Shown: piece after piece, positions 42,082-51,328 of the stretch
Position numbering within the stretch: the stretch's first letter is position 1
How the letters are laid out: every line of letters starts with the position of its first letter
NCBI GenBank assembly: GCA_036659415.1
Contig: JAVXCQ010000006.1
Location: 1 to 64,000, forward strand
Origin: JAVXCQ01 sp036659415
GTDB lineage: Bacteria > Bacillota > Negativicutes > Acidaminococcales > Acidaminococcaceae
Reading direction: 5' to 3'
Length of the DNA: 64,000 nucleotides
Made by a program: the position numbers and the translations under genes
Notes under the pieces: generated by a model
What the model was told of the DNA's origin: nothing
The model's input: only the letters and a program-made list of their open reading frames with translations
Databases searched by the model: none

Positions 42082-42711
42082 ATGAGGGAAGTGGAAGCTT
42101 TATTAGTCAAAAAGAAAATATTAGTTATTTGTTTGGTGGTGGTGGTGTGCGTAGGACTTAGTTTGTGGCAGTTAACGCCGCCAACTTTAGCCCCGGGAGA
42201 ATTGCCGGCAGGGCAAGCTTTAGTCAATACGAAGGCTAAGGGGGTACTGGTTTACGTAAGTGGAGCGGTAGCTAAGCCGGGGATGTATGAAGTAACACCG
42301 GGGAGTAGGGCAGTAGATGCGATTAAACAAGCTGGCGGCTTTACCGTAGAAGCCAATCCCGATAAAGTGAATTTAGCTAAATTGTGTAAAGATGGTAGTC
42401 AAGTTAATGTGCCTTATCAAAATGGTAAAGTAGGGCACAGGGCTAGTAGCAAGACTGAGAAGTCACTAGCAAGTCAAGCGGCGGGAACAACAGCAGCACC
42501 AAGTGCTCTTCTTAATCAAAATGGTGTGGTCAATCTGAACACTGCTTCGCAAGCTGAACTGGAAACATTGCCGGGGATCGGTGCGGTGACTGCTGCTAAA
42601 ATTATTGCTTATAGGACGCAACACGTTTTTACTAAAATTGAAGATGTTATGGCAATCCCTGGCATTGGACCGGCGAAATTTGCGAAAATGCAAGCACGCT
42701 TGGGGGTTTAG
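42082..42711 (+). CDS. comEA: Competence DNA-binding protein ComEA
   Basis: Protein of about 209 residues: one N-terminal membrane helix, an SLBB/beta-grasp unit (about 55-115: VLVYVSGAVAKPGMYEV ... AGGF), a polar linker and two helix-hairpin-helix motifs (NLNTASQAELETLPGIGAVTAAKII and IPGIGPAKFAKM) that bind double-stranded DNA. ComEA captures incoming DNA for ComEC. The start is uncertain: ATG 42082 or GTG 42091, both with GGAG/GAGGG sequences close by; the longer frame begins inside a terminator. It ends three bases before comEC. Confidence 0.9.
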   Translation: MREVEALLVKKKILVICLVVVVCVGLSLWQLTPPTLAPGELPAGQALVNTKAKGVLVYVSGAVAKPGMYEVTPGSRAVDAIKQAGGFTVEANPDKVNLAKLCKDGSQVNVPYQNGKVGHRASSKTEKSLASQAAGTTAAPSALLNQNGVVNLNTASQAELETLPGIGAVTAAKIIAYRTQHVFTKIEDVMAIPGIGPAKFAKMQARLGV

Positions 42712-42713
42712 AT

Positions 42714-45071
42714 ATGAATTTTTTGTTGTGGGGAGTGGCGGCTTTTGCCCTAGGTGACTATGTAGGACTGAAATTCGTACCGGTGCTACCTGTTACTGTC
42801 TGGGGAGTACTGTTTTTAGTTTTTGCCGGTGTATTTATGCTTTTGTGGCAGCAGCAGCGAGCAGTACAAGCTTACGTGATAGTTAGTAGTTTGTTTTTCT
42901 TGGTTTGTGGTTTGCTACTGGGAACTCAAGCGGGTCATCTTGCCCCATCTGCGCTCAAAAATCACATACAAGAAGAGCTGGTAATTAGTGGCACCATTGT
43001 GCCGGGTACAGTTAAACTGCGTGAAGATGGTAACGTAAGTCTGCAACTGCAAAGCGAAGAGCAAAGCCTGGAGCAGGGAGTAGTTCCAGCTACAGGTGTG
43101 GTGCGGGTTACTGTTATTAAAATGCCGGTACACACAAATTTCCCCGCTTATGGACGACTCCAAGTGGCGGGTAAACTTTTACCCATTAGTAGTTATGTCA
43201 ATCCCGGTAACTTTGACTATGAATTACAGGGACAGATTCAGGGAGTGGCAGGACGCTTCACCGTAGCGGCGAGCCAAGTTAAGTATACAAAAACAGCTAA
43301 ACCAATAGCGGCTTATTTAGCGGAATTTAGTGGAGCGATGAAAGCTAAGCTGGCGAAGACCATGCCGGCAAATGATGCAGCGCTACTAGCTGGTATGGTA
43401 TTAGGCGGTTATGAGGGGATTGACGCCGACACGGTTCGAGCTTTTGCGAATACCGGTATTGTACATATTTTGTCAGTATCGGGTAGTCATATTGCTCTCG
43501 TGATAAGCTTTATGCTCCTTGTATTAGGAGCCTTAAAAGTTAAAAAAAACGTAGCGTTGGTAATTACGGCTTGTACTGTCCTAAGCTACGCTGCTGTGTG
43601 TGGGTTTTCACCACCGATTTTGCGTTCGGCACTGATGGGTATGGCGTTACTACTGGGTTTAAGTTTGGAAAAAGATGAGGACAGGGGCAATGTGCTGGCT
43701 GCGGTAGCTTTACTTCTGCTGTGCTATCGTCCCCTGTGGCTCTTAGATATTGGGTTTCAGTTATCATTTTTGTCCACTGCCGGTTTAATCTTTTTGCTAC
43801 CGGCAGTAACGAAGTTTTTAACCCAGTATTTGCCGCACCAAATGGCGGCAATTTTGGCGGTAACCGTAGCCGCCCAGCTCATGGTGTTACCGCTTTTAGT
43901 GTATTATTTCCACCAATTGGCGCCCTGTTCGTTGGTGGCAAATCTAGTGGTGGTACCGGCAGTGGAAAGCATTTTGATTTTAACCCTTATCGGGATTTTG
44001 AGTAGTTTTTTGGTACCCGTGGTAGGTAGCTTGCTACTAGTGGGGGCCAGCTTGTGCTTAGTACCGATTTTACGACTTAATAGCTGGATTAGCCAGTGGC
44101 CGGGAGCAGTTGTAACCATTGCGCGGACGCCTATTGCAATGGCACTGGTTTATTATCTTTTATTGTGGTGTTTGTTTAGGTTTTATCCTTGGCAGACTTT
44201 AACTACAAAAGAAACAACGGGTGTAGTTGTGGCTCTGGTGTGCGTACTCGTGGGACAACAGTTTCTGCAAGGTTTATTGCCACAGCGTTTTACCGCTTAC
44301 TTTCTTGATGTGGGACAAGGGGATGCGGCAATAGTACTGACACCGGAGCATAAGACGATAATGATTGATACAGGCGGCTTACAAGGTAATTACAACACGG
44401 GGGAGCGGATAATTTTACCCTTTCTGCACTATTTAGGAATAAATAAAATTGATGTCTTGCTCCTTAGTCATGGGCACCATGACCACGCAGGTGGGGCAGC
44501 ACGATTGGCAGAGCTTATACCGATTGGACAGGTACTCTTGCCGGAAGAACCGCCGAGTGAGGACGTAGCGGCGTTATTACACCAACTCCGGGGTAAAAGT
44601 GCTATTCGGCACTTAGTGACAGGAGAACATTTCCAAGTTGGAAGCTGCAAGTTAGAGGTACTGGCGGCACCGGTGACACTTACGGCAGATACCGCTCTGG
44701 GCAATGAAAGTTCCGCTATTATTCGGCTAACGGAACGGGGACAGAGTTTGGTTTTTACCGGTGATGCTACGGAAACAGAAGAACTAGGGGCGGCCAGTCA
44801 ACTGCTACCAGCTACTGTTTTAAAAGTGTCCCATCATGGTTCAGCCACCTCTTCCTGCTTACCCTTTATTAGTGCCGTACAACCACAACTAGCAGTTATT
44901 TCCGTTGGTGCTAATAACCATTTTGGGCATCCGGCAGAGGTTACCCTAGAAAGGCTTAAAAGCATTGGTAGTAAGGTCTTACGGACGGATTTGCTGGGAG
45001 CGATTAAAGTGGTTTTTGACGGTTCTAATGTTGCGTGGTATAGTTATCGATATCAAGAAAATAAATTTTGA
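42714..45071 (+). CDS. comEC: DNA uptake channel protein ComEC/Rec2
   Basis: Protein of 785 residues that carries single-stranded DNA across the membrane. An N-terminal DUF4131 region, a Competence domain of many helices (VHILSVSGSHIALVISF is diagnostic) and a C-terminal metallo-beta-lactamase-like domain (AYFLDVGQGDAAIV, LLSHGHHDHAGGA, VSHHGS) are all complete. The zinc-binding HGHHDH is intact, so nuclease activity of the C-terminal domain is possible. It is directly coupled to comEA and followed 13 bases later by holA. Confidence 0.95.
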   Translation: MNFLLWGVAAFALGDYVGLKFVPVLPVTVWGVLFLVFAGVFMLLWQQQRAVQAYVIVSSLFFLVCGLLLGTQAGHLAPSALKNHIQEELVISGTIVPGTVKLREDGNVSLQLQSEEQSLEQGVVPATGVVRVTVIKMPVHTNFPAYGRLQVAGKLLPISSYVNPGNFDYELQGQIQGVAGRFTVAASQVKYTKTAKPIAAYLAEFSGAMKAKLAKTMPANDAALLAGMVLGGYEGIDADTVRAFANTGIVHILSVSGSHIALVISFMLLVLGALKVKKNVALVITACTVLSYAAVCGFSPPILRSALMGMALLLGLSLEKDEDRGNVLAAVALLLLCYRPLWLLDIGFQLSFLSTAGLIFLLPAVTKFLTQYLPHQMAAILAVTVAAQLMVLPLLVYYFHQLAPCSLVANLVVVPAVESILILTLIGILSSFLVPVVGSLLLVGASLCLVPILRLNSWISQWPGAVVTIARTPIAMALVYYLLLWCLFRFYPWQTLTTKETTGVVVALVCVLVGQQFLQGLLPQRFTAYFLDVGQGDAAIVLTPEHKTIMIDTGGLQGNYNTGERIILPFLHYLGINKIDVLLLSHGHHDHAGGAARLAELIPIGQVLLPEEPPSEDVAALLHQLRGKSAIRHLVTGEHFQVGSCKLEVLAAPVTLTADTALGNESSAIIRLTERGQSLVFTGDATETEELGAASQLLPATVLKVSHHGSATSSCLPFISAVQPQLAVISVGANNHFGHPAEVTLERLKSIGSKVLRTDLLGAIKVVFDGSNVAWYSYRYQENKF

Positions 45072-45084
45072 CGGGAGTCAGATT

Positions 45085-46134
45085 TTGGAAATAACAACGC
45101 AGCAACTGCTTACGGCCATTAAAAATCACGAACCTTTAGCGAGGGTGATTTTTGTTTGGGGTACAGAAGAATACTATAAAGATGCGATTACCGCAAGTTT
45201 AGTGGCAACGACTTTCGCAGGCCTGTCGCCGTCGGATCGTGCTCTGACTGTTTTTGATAAGGAACTGGATTTGCAAGAACTGTCTACGGCTATTAATAGC
45301 TATCCGTTTTTTTCCAATAAGACCATGGTAATTTTGAAAGAGCCTAAGCTATTAGCAGGTGATAAACAAAAGGAGAGCGAGAAACGTAAGGAAGAACAGC
45401 TAGCCTTAGCAGAACTTTTAAGTGCTGTGCCGGAATATTGTCAAGTACTTTGTTTGACTGCTAAGTTGGACAAAAGATCCAAGTTTTATAAGCTCATTCT
45501 AGCCACTGCTTTAGTTACTGAAAGTCAGTCGCTACGGTCGTATAATTTAAAACCTTGGTTAGATGCTGAGGCGGCACTTTACGGTTGCCAGTTGACACAG
45601 GGAGCGGCTACCTTAGTAATGGAGTATATGTCACTGGCAGAAACTGTGCCTTTATTATTGCTCAAGCAAGAAATAGCGAAGTTGGCTATTTATGCCGGTA
45701 CGCGTACGCTTTGGACCCAAGAGGACGTGGAAATTATTTTCTCCAAGCTTCCGGAAGTATCACGTTTTGCTTTGACCAACGCTATCGCTGAGGGTAGAAT
45801 ACAAGCAGTGTTAGAATTATTGGCGCTGGAAAAGAAAAAAGGGACTAATGTGCTACCACTTGGCAGTATCGTTGCTTTTCAAATACGCAGATTATTACAG
45901 GTAAAAGAATTAGTTACAAGTGGTGTGACGAAAAGCGAGCTTGCCAGTAAGCTTAAATTAGCACCTTTTATTTTGCAAAAATTACTGGAGCAAAGCGCCA
46001 ACTTTTCTTTGAGTAGTTTAGAGAATTGTTTAACAGCATTAGCGGCTTTAAATATGAATTTGCGTCGAGGTGGACGGCAGTATGCGAAATTGGAAGAAAT
46101 TTTGCTAACCCTTTTTCTAGAACGCAGAAAGTAG
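45085..46134 (+). CDS. holA: DNA polymerase III delta subunit
   Basis: Protein of 349 residues of the HolA family, the clamp-loader subunit that opens the beta ring. Features: FVWGTEEYYKDAI near the N-terminus, the FFSNKTMVILKEPKLL strand, and the C-terminal collar region ALNMNLRRGGRQYAKLEEILLTLF. The start is taken as TTG 45085, with GGGAG about 7 bases upstream, because the frame further upstream runs through comEC; this gives the usual family length. Order comEA-comEC-holA is standard for Firmicutes. Confidence 0.9.
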   Translation: MEITTQQLLTAIKNHEPLARVIFVWGTEEYYKDAITASLVATTFAGLSPSDRALTVFDKELDLQELSTAINSYPFFSNKTMVILKEPKLLAGDKQKESEKRKEEQLALAELLSAVPEYCQVLCLTAKLDKRSKFYKLILATALVTESQSLRSYNLKPWLDAEAALYGCQLTQGAATLVMEYMSLAETVPLLLLKQEIAKLAIYAGTRTLWTQEDVEIIFSKLPEVSRFALTNAIAEGRIQAVLELLALEKKKGTNVLPLGSIVAFQIRRLLQVKELVTSGVTKSELASKLKLAPFILQKLLEQSANFSLSSLENCLTALAALNMNLRRGGRQYAKLEEILLTLFLERRK

Positions 46135-46142
46135 GTGAGAGT

Positions 46143-46604
46143 GTGACGATAAAACCGATTGTACTAGTCAGTGCCTGTCTATTGGGTTTTACCTGTCGTT
46201 ATGATGGTAAAGCACAGAGGGTAGAGGCGGTACAAAGCCTAGCAAATAAATACCGGTTGCTACCAATTTGTCCGGAACGGCTGGGTGGACTGACCGTACC
46301 TAGGCCGCCGGCCGAAATACGTGGTGGACGAGTTTATAATAACAGGGACGAAGAGGTTACGGACTATTTTTTGCGGGGGGCGAAGCTAGTGGGTAAACTA
46401 GCACAGCGCTATGAATGCAAGGCGGCTGTCCTTAAGGCTAATAGTCCTTCCTGTGGCTATGGCTATATTTATGACGGTACTTTTACTGGGCGTAAAATAG
46501 AGGGTAATGGTTTAACGGCGACGCACTTGCTAAAACTGGGGCTCAAGCTGGTGAACGAAAATACCTTGGCTCAGTTGGAGCAAGAGGAAAGTCACACCAA
46601 ATAA
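46143..46604 (+). CDS. DUF523 family protein
   Basis: Protein of 153 residues matching DUF523 (YbbK): VSACLLGFTCRYDGK, PICPERLGGLTVPRPPAEI and AVLKANSPSCGYGYIYDG are the family blocks, with conserved cysteines in each. Function is not established. GTG 46143 is chosen because AGGTGAG lies just upstream; the frame extends 39 codons into holA without a start signal. It follows holA by eight bases, thus likely the same operon. Confidence 0.88.
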   Translation: MTIKPIVLVSACLLGFTCRYDGKAQRVEAVQSLANKYRLLPICPERLGGLTVPRPPAEIRGGRVYNNRDEEVTDYFLRGAKLVGKLAQRYECKAAVLKANSPSCGYGYIYDGTFTGRKIEGNGLTATHLLKLGLKLVNENTLAQLEQEESHTK

Positions 46605-46641
46605 AAAATTAGGTAAAGTTGTTTTGAGGGGAGAGGGTAGT

Positions 46642-47046
46642 ATGTTGTTAGAATTATTGGAAAAAGGGTATGGCAGTGCTATGGATTTAAACTGTGCGGA
46701 AAAAATTTTGTATGGTGCTAATTGGGCCTACGATCTTAAGCTCAGTCCCGAAGCTTTGAAACTAGCAGCTGGTTTCGGTGGCGGGTTGGGGGTTGGTAGT
46801 GTTTGTGGCACTATTACCGGTGCGGTGATGGTGCTTAGTCATTTGTATGTGCAACAGTATGCTCATGAAAGCGGGCGGATTAAAGTGCTGGAAGAAGAGT
46901 TTATTACCGCCTTTAACCAAGAGTTCAAATGTTTGGACTGCAAAACTTTGAAGGCTAAGTATAGAACACCCCAGGGAAAATGTGATCCACTCATTTTTCA
47001 AGCGGCGGCCATATTAGATGGGATTGTGACTCGGTTAGGAAAATAA
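46642..47046 (+). CDS. C_GCAxxG_C_C family probable redox protein
   Basis: Protein of 134 residues of the C_GCAxxG_C_C family: DLNCAE, AAGFGGGLGVGSVCGTITGA, then CLDC and KCDP later. Four to five cysteines at conserved places suggest a redox or metal centre; the family is common in anaerobes and its role is undetermined. ATG 46642 lies after GAGGGGAGAGGG. It ends the holA operon at a terminator. Confidence 0.85.
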   Translation: MLLELLEKGYGSAMDLNCAEKILYGANWAYDLKLSPEALKLAAGFGGGLGVGSVCGTITGAVMVLSHLYVQQYAHESGRIKVLEEEFITAFNQEFKCLDCKTLKAKYRTPQGKCDPLIFQAAAILDGIVTRLGK

Positions 47047-47098
47047 AAACAAGGCCCTTGCCTCTGCTAATTTGAGGTAAGGGCCTTGTTTTTATTTT
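47045..47098. terminator. Bidirectional terminator
   Basis: A 20-base-pair stem with one mismatch (47045-47064 with 47074-47093) flanked by A and T runs, between converging genes. Confidence 0.88.
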
Positions 47099-47104
47099 AT
47101 TAGT

Positions 47105-47677
47105 TTATAAATGACGATAATCACGAATATTTAAGCGAGCAGTTTTGTACAATAGCGTAGAAATAATGATGTCGGGGATGGCACTTAGTGCGGCGGCCAA
47201 AGCACAATTAAGGGCTGAAAGATAGGCTACCTGTGGATGGTAACCCAAAATATACACTTTAAAGGAGTAACGAATAAGTGGCTCTGTGATTAGACAAACT
47301 AAAGTGCCGGTAATAGCTGCTAGCATGGTAAGTTTGATAATTTGTTTTTCTTCGGTTAAGGTAGTAATTTTAAAAATGGTATGGGCAACTAGGGCAACTG
47401 ACCAGCCTAAGATAAATTTGCTGACGAAAGTTGGCGGTGCGGAAGTAACATACCCGGCTAAAATATCGGCAATAGTGAGCCCAATAGCACCGGTTAGGGC
47501 ACCGTATTTCGTGCCGAGGAGGAGGGCGGAAAGAATAATAAAAGAATGACCGATGTAGATTTTTCCGGTCATACCGCCTCCCATGGGTATTTCTATGCGC
47601 AAATAAGCAAAACAAATGCAGGCCATAGCGGCAAACATGGCGGCTAGCGTTAGTTTGCGTAAATTATCGGTTAGCAT
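47105..47677 (-). CDS. ECF transporter S component, substrate unknown
   Basis: Membrane protein of 190 residues with five to six helices and the ECF S-component pattern: KLTLAAMFAAMACICFAYLRI near the N-terminus (the A-x3-A contact surface for EcfT), GHSFIILSALLLGTKYGALTGAIGLTIADIL and FVSKFILGW. S components bind a vitamin or metal and share a common EcfAAT engine, absent from this window. No riboswitch is seen upstream, so the substrate cannot be inferred. Confidence 0.83.
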   Translation of the reverse strand: MLTDNLRKLTLAAMFAAMACICFAYLRIEIPMGGGMTGKIYIGHSFIILSALLLGTKYGALTGAIGLTIADILAGYVTSAPPTFVSKFILGWSVALVAHTIFKITTLTEEKQIIKLTMLAAITGTLVCLITEPLIRYSFKVYILGYHPQVAYLSALNCALAAALSAIPDIIISTLLYKTARLNIRDYRHL

Positions 47678-47782
47678 GACAACACTCCTTCTGTCTAGTG
47701 GGAATGAAATCAGTATACAGAAAAAGTGACCATATAAACATAGACAGTTTGATAATAATAAATAAGGACAGTTAGGAAAAAC

Positions 47783-47810
47783 AAAAAAACCTGCTCATTT
47801 GAGCAGGTTT
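47783..47810 (-). terminator. Terminator of rpsT
   Basis: AAACCTGCTCA (47787-47797) pairs with 47800-47810; on the minus strand a T run follows. Confidence 0.85.
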
Positions 47811-47821
47811 AACTTTGCAGC

Positions 47822-48085
47822 TTAGGCCATTTTATTAACGTGTTTTGCTAATCTGGATTTCTTGCGTGCTGCTGCATTCTTATGGATGATACCTTTACGA
47901 GCAGCTTTATCAAGTAAACCGGTTGCAGCAACGAGAGTAGCTTGAGCTTCTTCTTGAGCACCAGCTTCGCTAATTGCAACTACTTTACGAGAAGCATTGC
48001 GGAGAGCTGCTTTAATAGGAGCATTTTTAGCACGACGTTCAGCATCGGTTTTTACGCTACGAATAGATGATTTAATATTTGGCAA
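47822..48085 (-). CDS. rpsT: 30S ribosomal protein S20
   Basis: Basic helical protein of 87 residues that binds 16S rRNA in the small subunit. The sequence MPNIKSSIRSVKTDAERRAKN and the LDKAARKGIIHKNAAARKKSRL segment are diagnostic. The start is TTG 48085, placed 8 bases after AGGAGG and giving the conserved MPNIK; the GTG three codons upstream overlaps the RBS. A rare TTG start for S20 is common in Firmicutes and may support autoregulation. It is divergent from lepA. Confidence 0.95.
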   Translation of the reverse strand: MPNIKSSIRSVKTDAERRAKNAPIKAALRNASRKVVAISEAGAQEEAQATLVAATGLLDKAARKGIIHKNAAARKKSRLAKHVNKMA

Positions 48086-48118
48086 CGAATTCACCTCCTA
48101 AAATTACTTTACCAATGA

Positions 48119-48147
48119 ATTTTAGCACGTTTAAATATATTTGGCAA
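48119..48147 (-). promoter_or_regulatory. Promoter of rpsT
   Basis: Minus strand TTGCCA (48142-48147), 17-base spacer, TAAAAT (48119-48124). Confidence 0.8.
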
Positions 48148-48194
48148 GTTTTTTTGCGGGATAAATTAGGAAAATTGTCCAGAACCCCATTTAC

Positions 48195-48224
48195 TTGCTA
48201 GAGAGAGGAAATCAATGATATAAT
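48195..48224 (+). promoter_or_regulatory. Promoter of lepA-hemW
   Basis: TTGCTA (48195-48200), 18-base spacer, TATAAT (48219-48224). Confidence 0.75.
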
Positions 48225-48286
48225 TAAGACTATCGAAAAAATATAAAGCAGTAGGTTAGATAAGGGTAAAGAAGAGGAGTGCCAGG

Positions 48287-50083
48287 ATGTTACAAGATAA
48301 AGTTAGAAATTTTTCTATTATTGCACATATTGACCACGGTAAATCTACGCTGGCAGACAGATTAATTGAAAGAACAGGTACCTTGTCCAGAAGAGAGATG
48401 GAAGAACAGGTGCTAGATCAACTAGATCTGGAGCGTGAGCGCGGGATTACCATTAAAGCACAGGCCGTGCGGATTAACTATGAAGCACTGGATCATAAAG
48501 AGTATATGCTCAACTTGATTGACACTCCGGGGCATGTAGATTTTACCTATGAGGTTTCTCGTTCTTTGGCAGCTTGCGAGGGAGCATTGCTGGTTATAGA
48601 TGCGACACAAGGGATTGAAGCTCAAACTTTGGCGAATATTTATTTAGCCATGGAAAATGATTTGACGATTATTCCTGTGATTAATAAAATTGACTTGCCA
48701 AGCGCCGATGTGGAACGAGTTAAAAAAGAAATTGAAGAAATTCTCGGTATTGACGCGTCCGATGCTGTACTCGCCAGCGCTAAAACAGGGCTTGGTATTG
48801 ATGATGTATTAGAAGCTATTGTCCATAGAATTCCACCGCCGGTAGGAGAAATAGATAAACCTTTAAAGGCTTTGGTTTTTGATTCGAAATTCGATGCTTA
48901 TAAAGGCGTTGTACTCTATATTCGTGTGATTGATGGTTGCATTCGCAAGGGTATGAATATTCGCATGATGGCTACTAATAAAGTGTTTGAAGTAACTGAG
49001 GTCGGATTTTTTAAACCAGGTCTGACCAATGTAGAGTGTTTGGAAGCGGGTCAGGTAGGCTTTTTTGCCGCCGCCATTAAAAATGTGAAAGATGCCAGGG
49101 TTGGTGATACGGTTACCGATCAAGGTAATCCGGCGACTGCAGCACTACCAGGTTATCGCAAAGCAACGCCGATGGTTTATTGTGGCTTGTATCCGGTAGA
49201 TAATTCCGAATATGATAATTTGCGGGATGCTTTAGAAAAAATGCAACTTAATGATGCGGCTTTGGTTTTTGAACCAGAAACCTCCATTGCTTTAGGCTTT
49301 GGTTTTCGCTGTGGTTTTCTGGGGCTTTTACACATGGATGTGTGCAAAGAGCGGTTGGAACGTGAATATAATTTATCCTTAATTACGACTGCTCCTAACG
49401 TTATTTATCAAGTGTTTAGGACTAACGGTGATCTAATTATGATCGACAATCCGTCACTTTTTCCGGATACTACCCTTATTGACCATGTGGAAGAGCCTTA
49501 TGTTAATGCCACTATTATTGTGCCTAAGGACTATGTGGGGGCGGTAATGGAATTATCTCAGGAAAAGCGCGGGGAATATGATAATATGACCTATTTGGAC
49601 GAAGATCGGGTCATGATTCATTATGCTTTACCGCTAAGTGAAATCATTTATGATTATTTTGATCGTCTAAAATCTTGCAGTCGCGGCTATGCTTCCTTAG
49701 ATTATGAGCTTCATGGCTACAGACCGTCAGCTTTGGTTAAAGTTGACATTTTACTTAATGGTGAAGCAGTAGATGCTTTGTCGGCGATTGTGCATAAAGA
49801 AAGAGCCGTTTATCGCGGTCGTCAGTTAGTAGAAAAATTACGTAGTCTTATTCCACGCCAAATGTTTGAAATCCCGGTGCAGGCGGCAATTGGCAGTAAG
49901 GTAATTGCCAGGGAAACAGTGCGGGCCATGCGTAAAGATGTTTTGGCTAAATGTTATGGCGGCGATATTTCAAGAAAACGTAAACTGCTGGAGAAACAAA
50001 AAGAAGGTAAAAAGCGCATGAAGCAGGTGGGTAGCGTCGAGTTACCACAAGAGGCTTTCATGGCAATTTTAAAGATGGACTGA
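48287..50083 (+). CDS. lepA: Elongation factor 4 (LepA)
   Basis: Translational GTPase of 598 residues. G motifs: [10 protein letters not shown] (G1, 13-22), the RERGIT switch, DTPGH (G3), NKIDLP (G4) and SAKTG (G5). Domains II, III and V follow, with the LepA-specific C-terminal domain ([34 protein letters not shown] ... [20 protein letters not shown]). It acts on stalled ribosomes. GAGGAG precedes ATG 48287. Its TGA overlaps the hemW start. Confidence 0.97.
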   Translation: MLQDKVRNFSIIAHIDHGKSTLADRLIERTGTLSRREMEEQVLDQLDLERERGITIKAQAVRINYEALDHKEYMLNLIDTPGHVDFTYEVSRSLAACEGALLVIDATQGIEAQTLANIYLAMENDLTIIPVINKIDLPSADVERVKKEIEEILGIDASDAVLASAKTGLGIDDVLEAIVHRIPPPVGEIDKPLKALVFDSKFDAYKGVVLYIRVIDGCIRKGMNIRMMATNKVFEVTEVGFFKPGLTNVECLEAGQVGFFAAAIKNVKDARVGDTVTDQGNPATAALPGYRKATPMVYCGLYPVDNSEYDNLRDALEKMQLNDAALVFEPETSIALGFGFRCGFLGLLHMDVCKERLEREYNLSLITTAPNVIYQVFRTNGDLIMIDNPSLFPDTTLIDHVEEPYVNATIIVPKDYVGAVMELSQEKRGEYDNMTYLDEDRVMIHYALPLSEIIYDYFDRLKSCSRGYASLDYELHGYRPSALVKVDILLNGEAVDALSAIVHKERAVYRGRQLVEKLRSLIPRQMFEIPVQAAIGSKVIARETVRAMRKDVLAKCYGGDISRKRKLLEKQKEGKKRMKQVGSVELPQEAFMAILKMD

Positions 50084-51222
50084 TGCTAATGGTAAATAGG
50101 CAAGAGGCTCAAGGGGTATATATACATACCCCTTTTTGTTTGCAAAAATGTTTATATTGCGATTTCGCTTCTTTTGCGGGAGTTACCGCCGAGGAGATGC
50201 ATCGTTATGTGCAAAGACTGGTGGCTGAAATTACCGAAAGGGCAGGAGAAATGCCACTTAATTCAGCAGCTACAATTTTTTTTGGTGGTGGCACGCCGTC
50301 TTTACTGGCGTTAGAAGATGTAGAGCTAATTGTGACAACGCTCAAAACGCAAGGATTTTGGCAACGACCGGCCGAAGTAACGATGGAAATGAATCCGGGT
50401 ACAGTGAACTTGGCAAAGCTCTGCGGCTATCGAGCGTTGGGCATTGATCGGGTTAGCCTGGGGGTACAGTCCTTAAACGATCAAGAGCTAAAAACTATTG
50501 GGCGTATTCATACAGCGGCAGAAGCACTACAGGCGATTAGCTTAGCACAAGAGGCAGGTTTTACGAGGATCAGTGCGGATTTAATCTATGGTTTACCGGG
50601 ACAAACGCTGAGTAGTTTTCAAGCTACGCTAGAGGCGCTAACAGCGACAGGGATTAACCATATTTCAGCCTATAGCTTAATTGTGGAGGAAGGTACGCCG
50701 TTAGCTAGCTTAGTTGCCACAGGTCAGCTGGTTTTGCCTGGGGAAGAAGAAACAGGTGCCATGTATGACTATGTGATTGATTATCTAGCCAGCAAAGGGC
50801 TAGGCCGCTATGAAATTTCCAACTTTGCAGCTCCAGGTCAGGCTTCACAGCATAATTTGATTTATTGGCATTACCAACCTTATTATGGCTTTGGCACGGC
50901 CGCTTGTACCTTTACGGGGCAGCAACGGCTAACTAATGCGGCAACTATTTCCGGTTATTTGCAAAAACAAACAACTACAGAAGAACTAGACACTAGGACA
51001 AGACTGGCTGAACTATTATTTTTAGGCTTGCGGACAGTAGACGGGGTTAACCTGGGAGAAGTACGGGCAAACTTTAAAGTGGATGTCTTGGAATATTTTG
51101 GTGAGCAATTAGCAAAATATTTTACTTATAAAATGCTAGTCTATGATGCCGCTACAGAAAATTTACGCTTGACTAGATTGGGTATGCAATATGGCAATCA
51201 GATTTTTGAAACTTTTTTATGA
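50083..51222 (+). CDS. hemW: HemW-type radical SAM heme chaperone
   Basis: Protein of 379 residues. The radical SAM cluster motif is C-x3-C-x2-C in HTPFCLQKCLYCDF (about 18-31), then FFGGGTPSLL, VSLGVQSLNDQELKTIGR and ADLIYGLPGQT. The HemN C-terminal domain is complete. HemW proteins lack the residues needed for coproporphyrinogen oxidation and act as heme chaperones, so old hemN naming would mislead. Start at ATG 50083 overlaps the lepA stop (TGATG); ATG 50089 is an alternative. Confidence 0.93.
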   Translation: MLMVNRQEAQGVYIHTPFCLQKCLYCDFASFAGVTAEEMHRYVQRLVAEITERAGEMPLNSAATIFFGGGTPSLLALEDVELIVTTLKTQGFWQRPAEVTMEMNPGTVNLAKLCGYRALGIDRVSLGVQSLNDQELKTIGRIHTAAEALQAISLAQEAGFTRISADLIYGLPGQTLSSFQATLEALTATGINHISAYSLIVEEGTPLASLVATGQLVLPGEEETGAMYDYVIDYLASKGLGRYEISNFAAPGQASQHNLIYWHYQPYYGFGTAACTFTGQQRLTNAATISGYLQKQTTTEELDTRTRLAELLFLGLRTVDGVNLGEVRANFKVDVLEYFGEQLAKYFTYKMLVYDAATENLRLTRLGMQYGNQIFETFL

Positions 51223-51238
51223 AATTGTGGAAAAAAGC

Positions 51239-51267
51239 TTGACAACATTCCTAGCAAGTGGTAATTT
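51239..51267 (+). promoter_or_regulatory. Promoter of hrcA operon
   Basis: TTGACA (51239-51244), 17-base spacer, TAATTT (51262-51267), a weak -10. It lies just upstream of the CIRCE element. Confidence 0.6.
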
Positions 51268-51278
51268 TATATCAAGTG

Positions 51279-51305
51279 TTAGCACTCTATTGCAAAGAGT
51301 GCTAA
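51279..51305. promoter_or_regulatory. CIRCE operator (HrcA binding site)
   Basis: Perfect TTAGCACTC-N9-GAGTGCTAA, 24 bases before hrcA. HrcA bound here represses the operon until heat shock titrates GroEL. Confidence 0.97.
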
Positions 51306-51328
51306 CAAAATAAAAAGCAGGAGGGATA

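Noticed and set aside
47678..47782. Vitamin riboswitch upstream of the ECF S component
   Set aside because: The gap is about 100 bases, with no conserved thiamine, FMN or cobalamin core and no terminator or anti-RBS fold.
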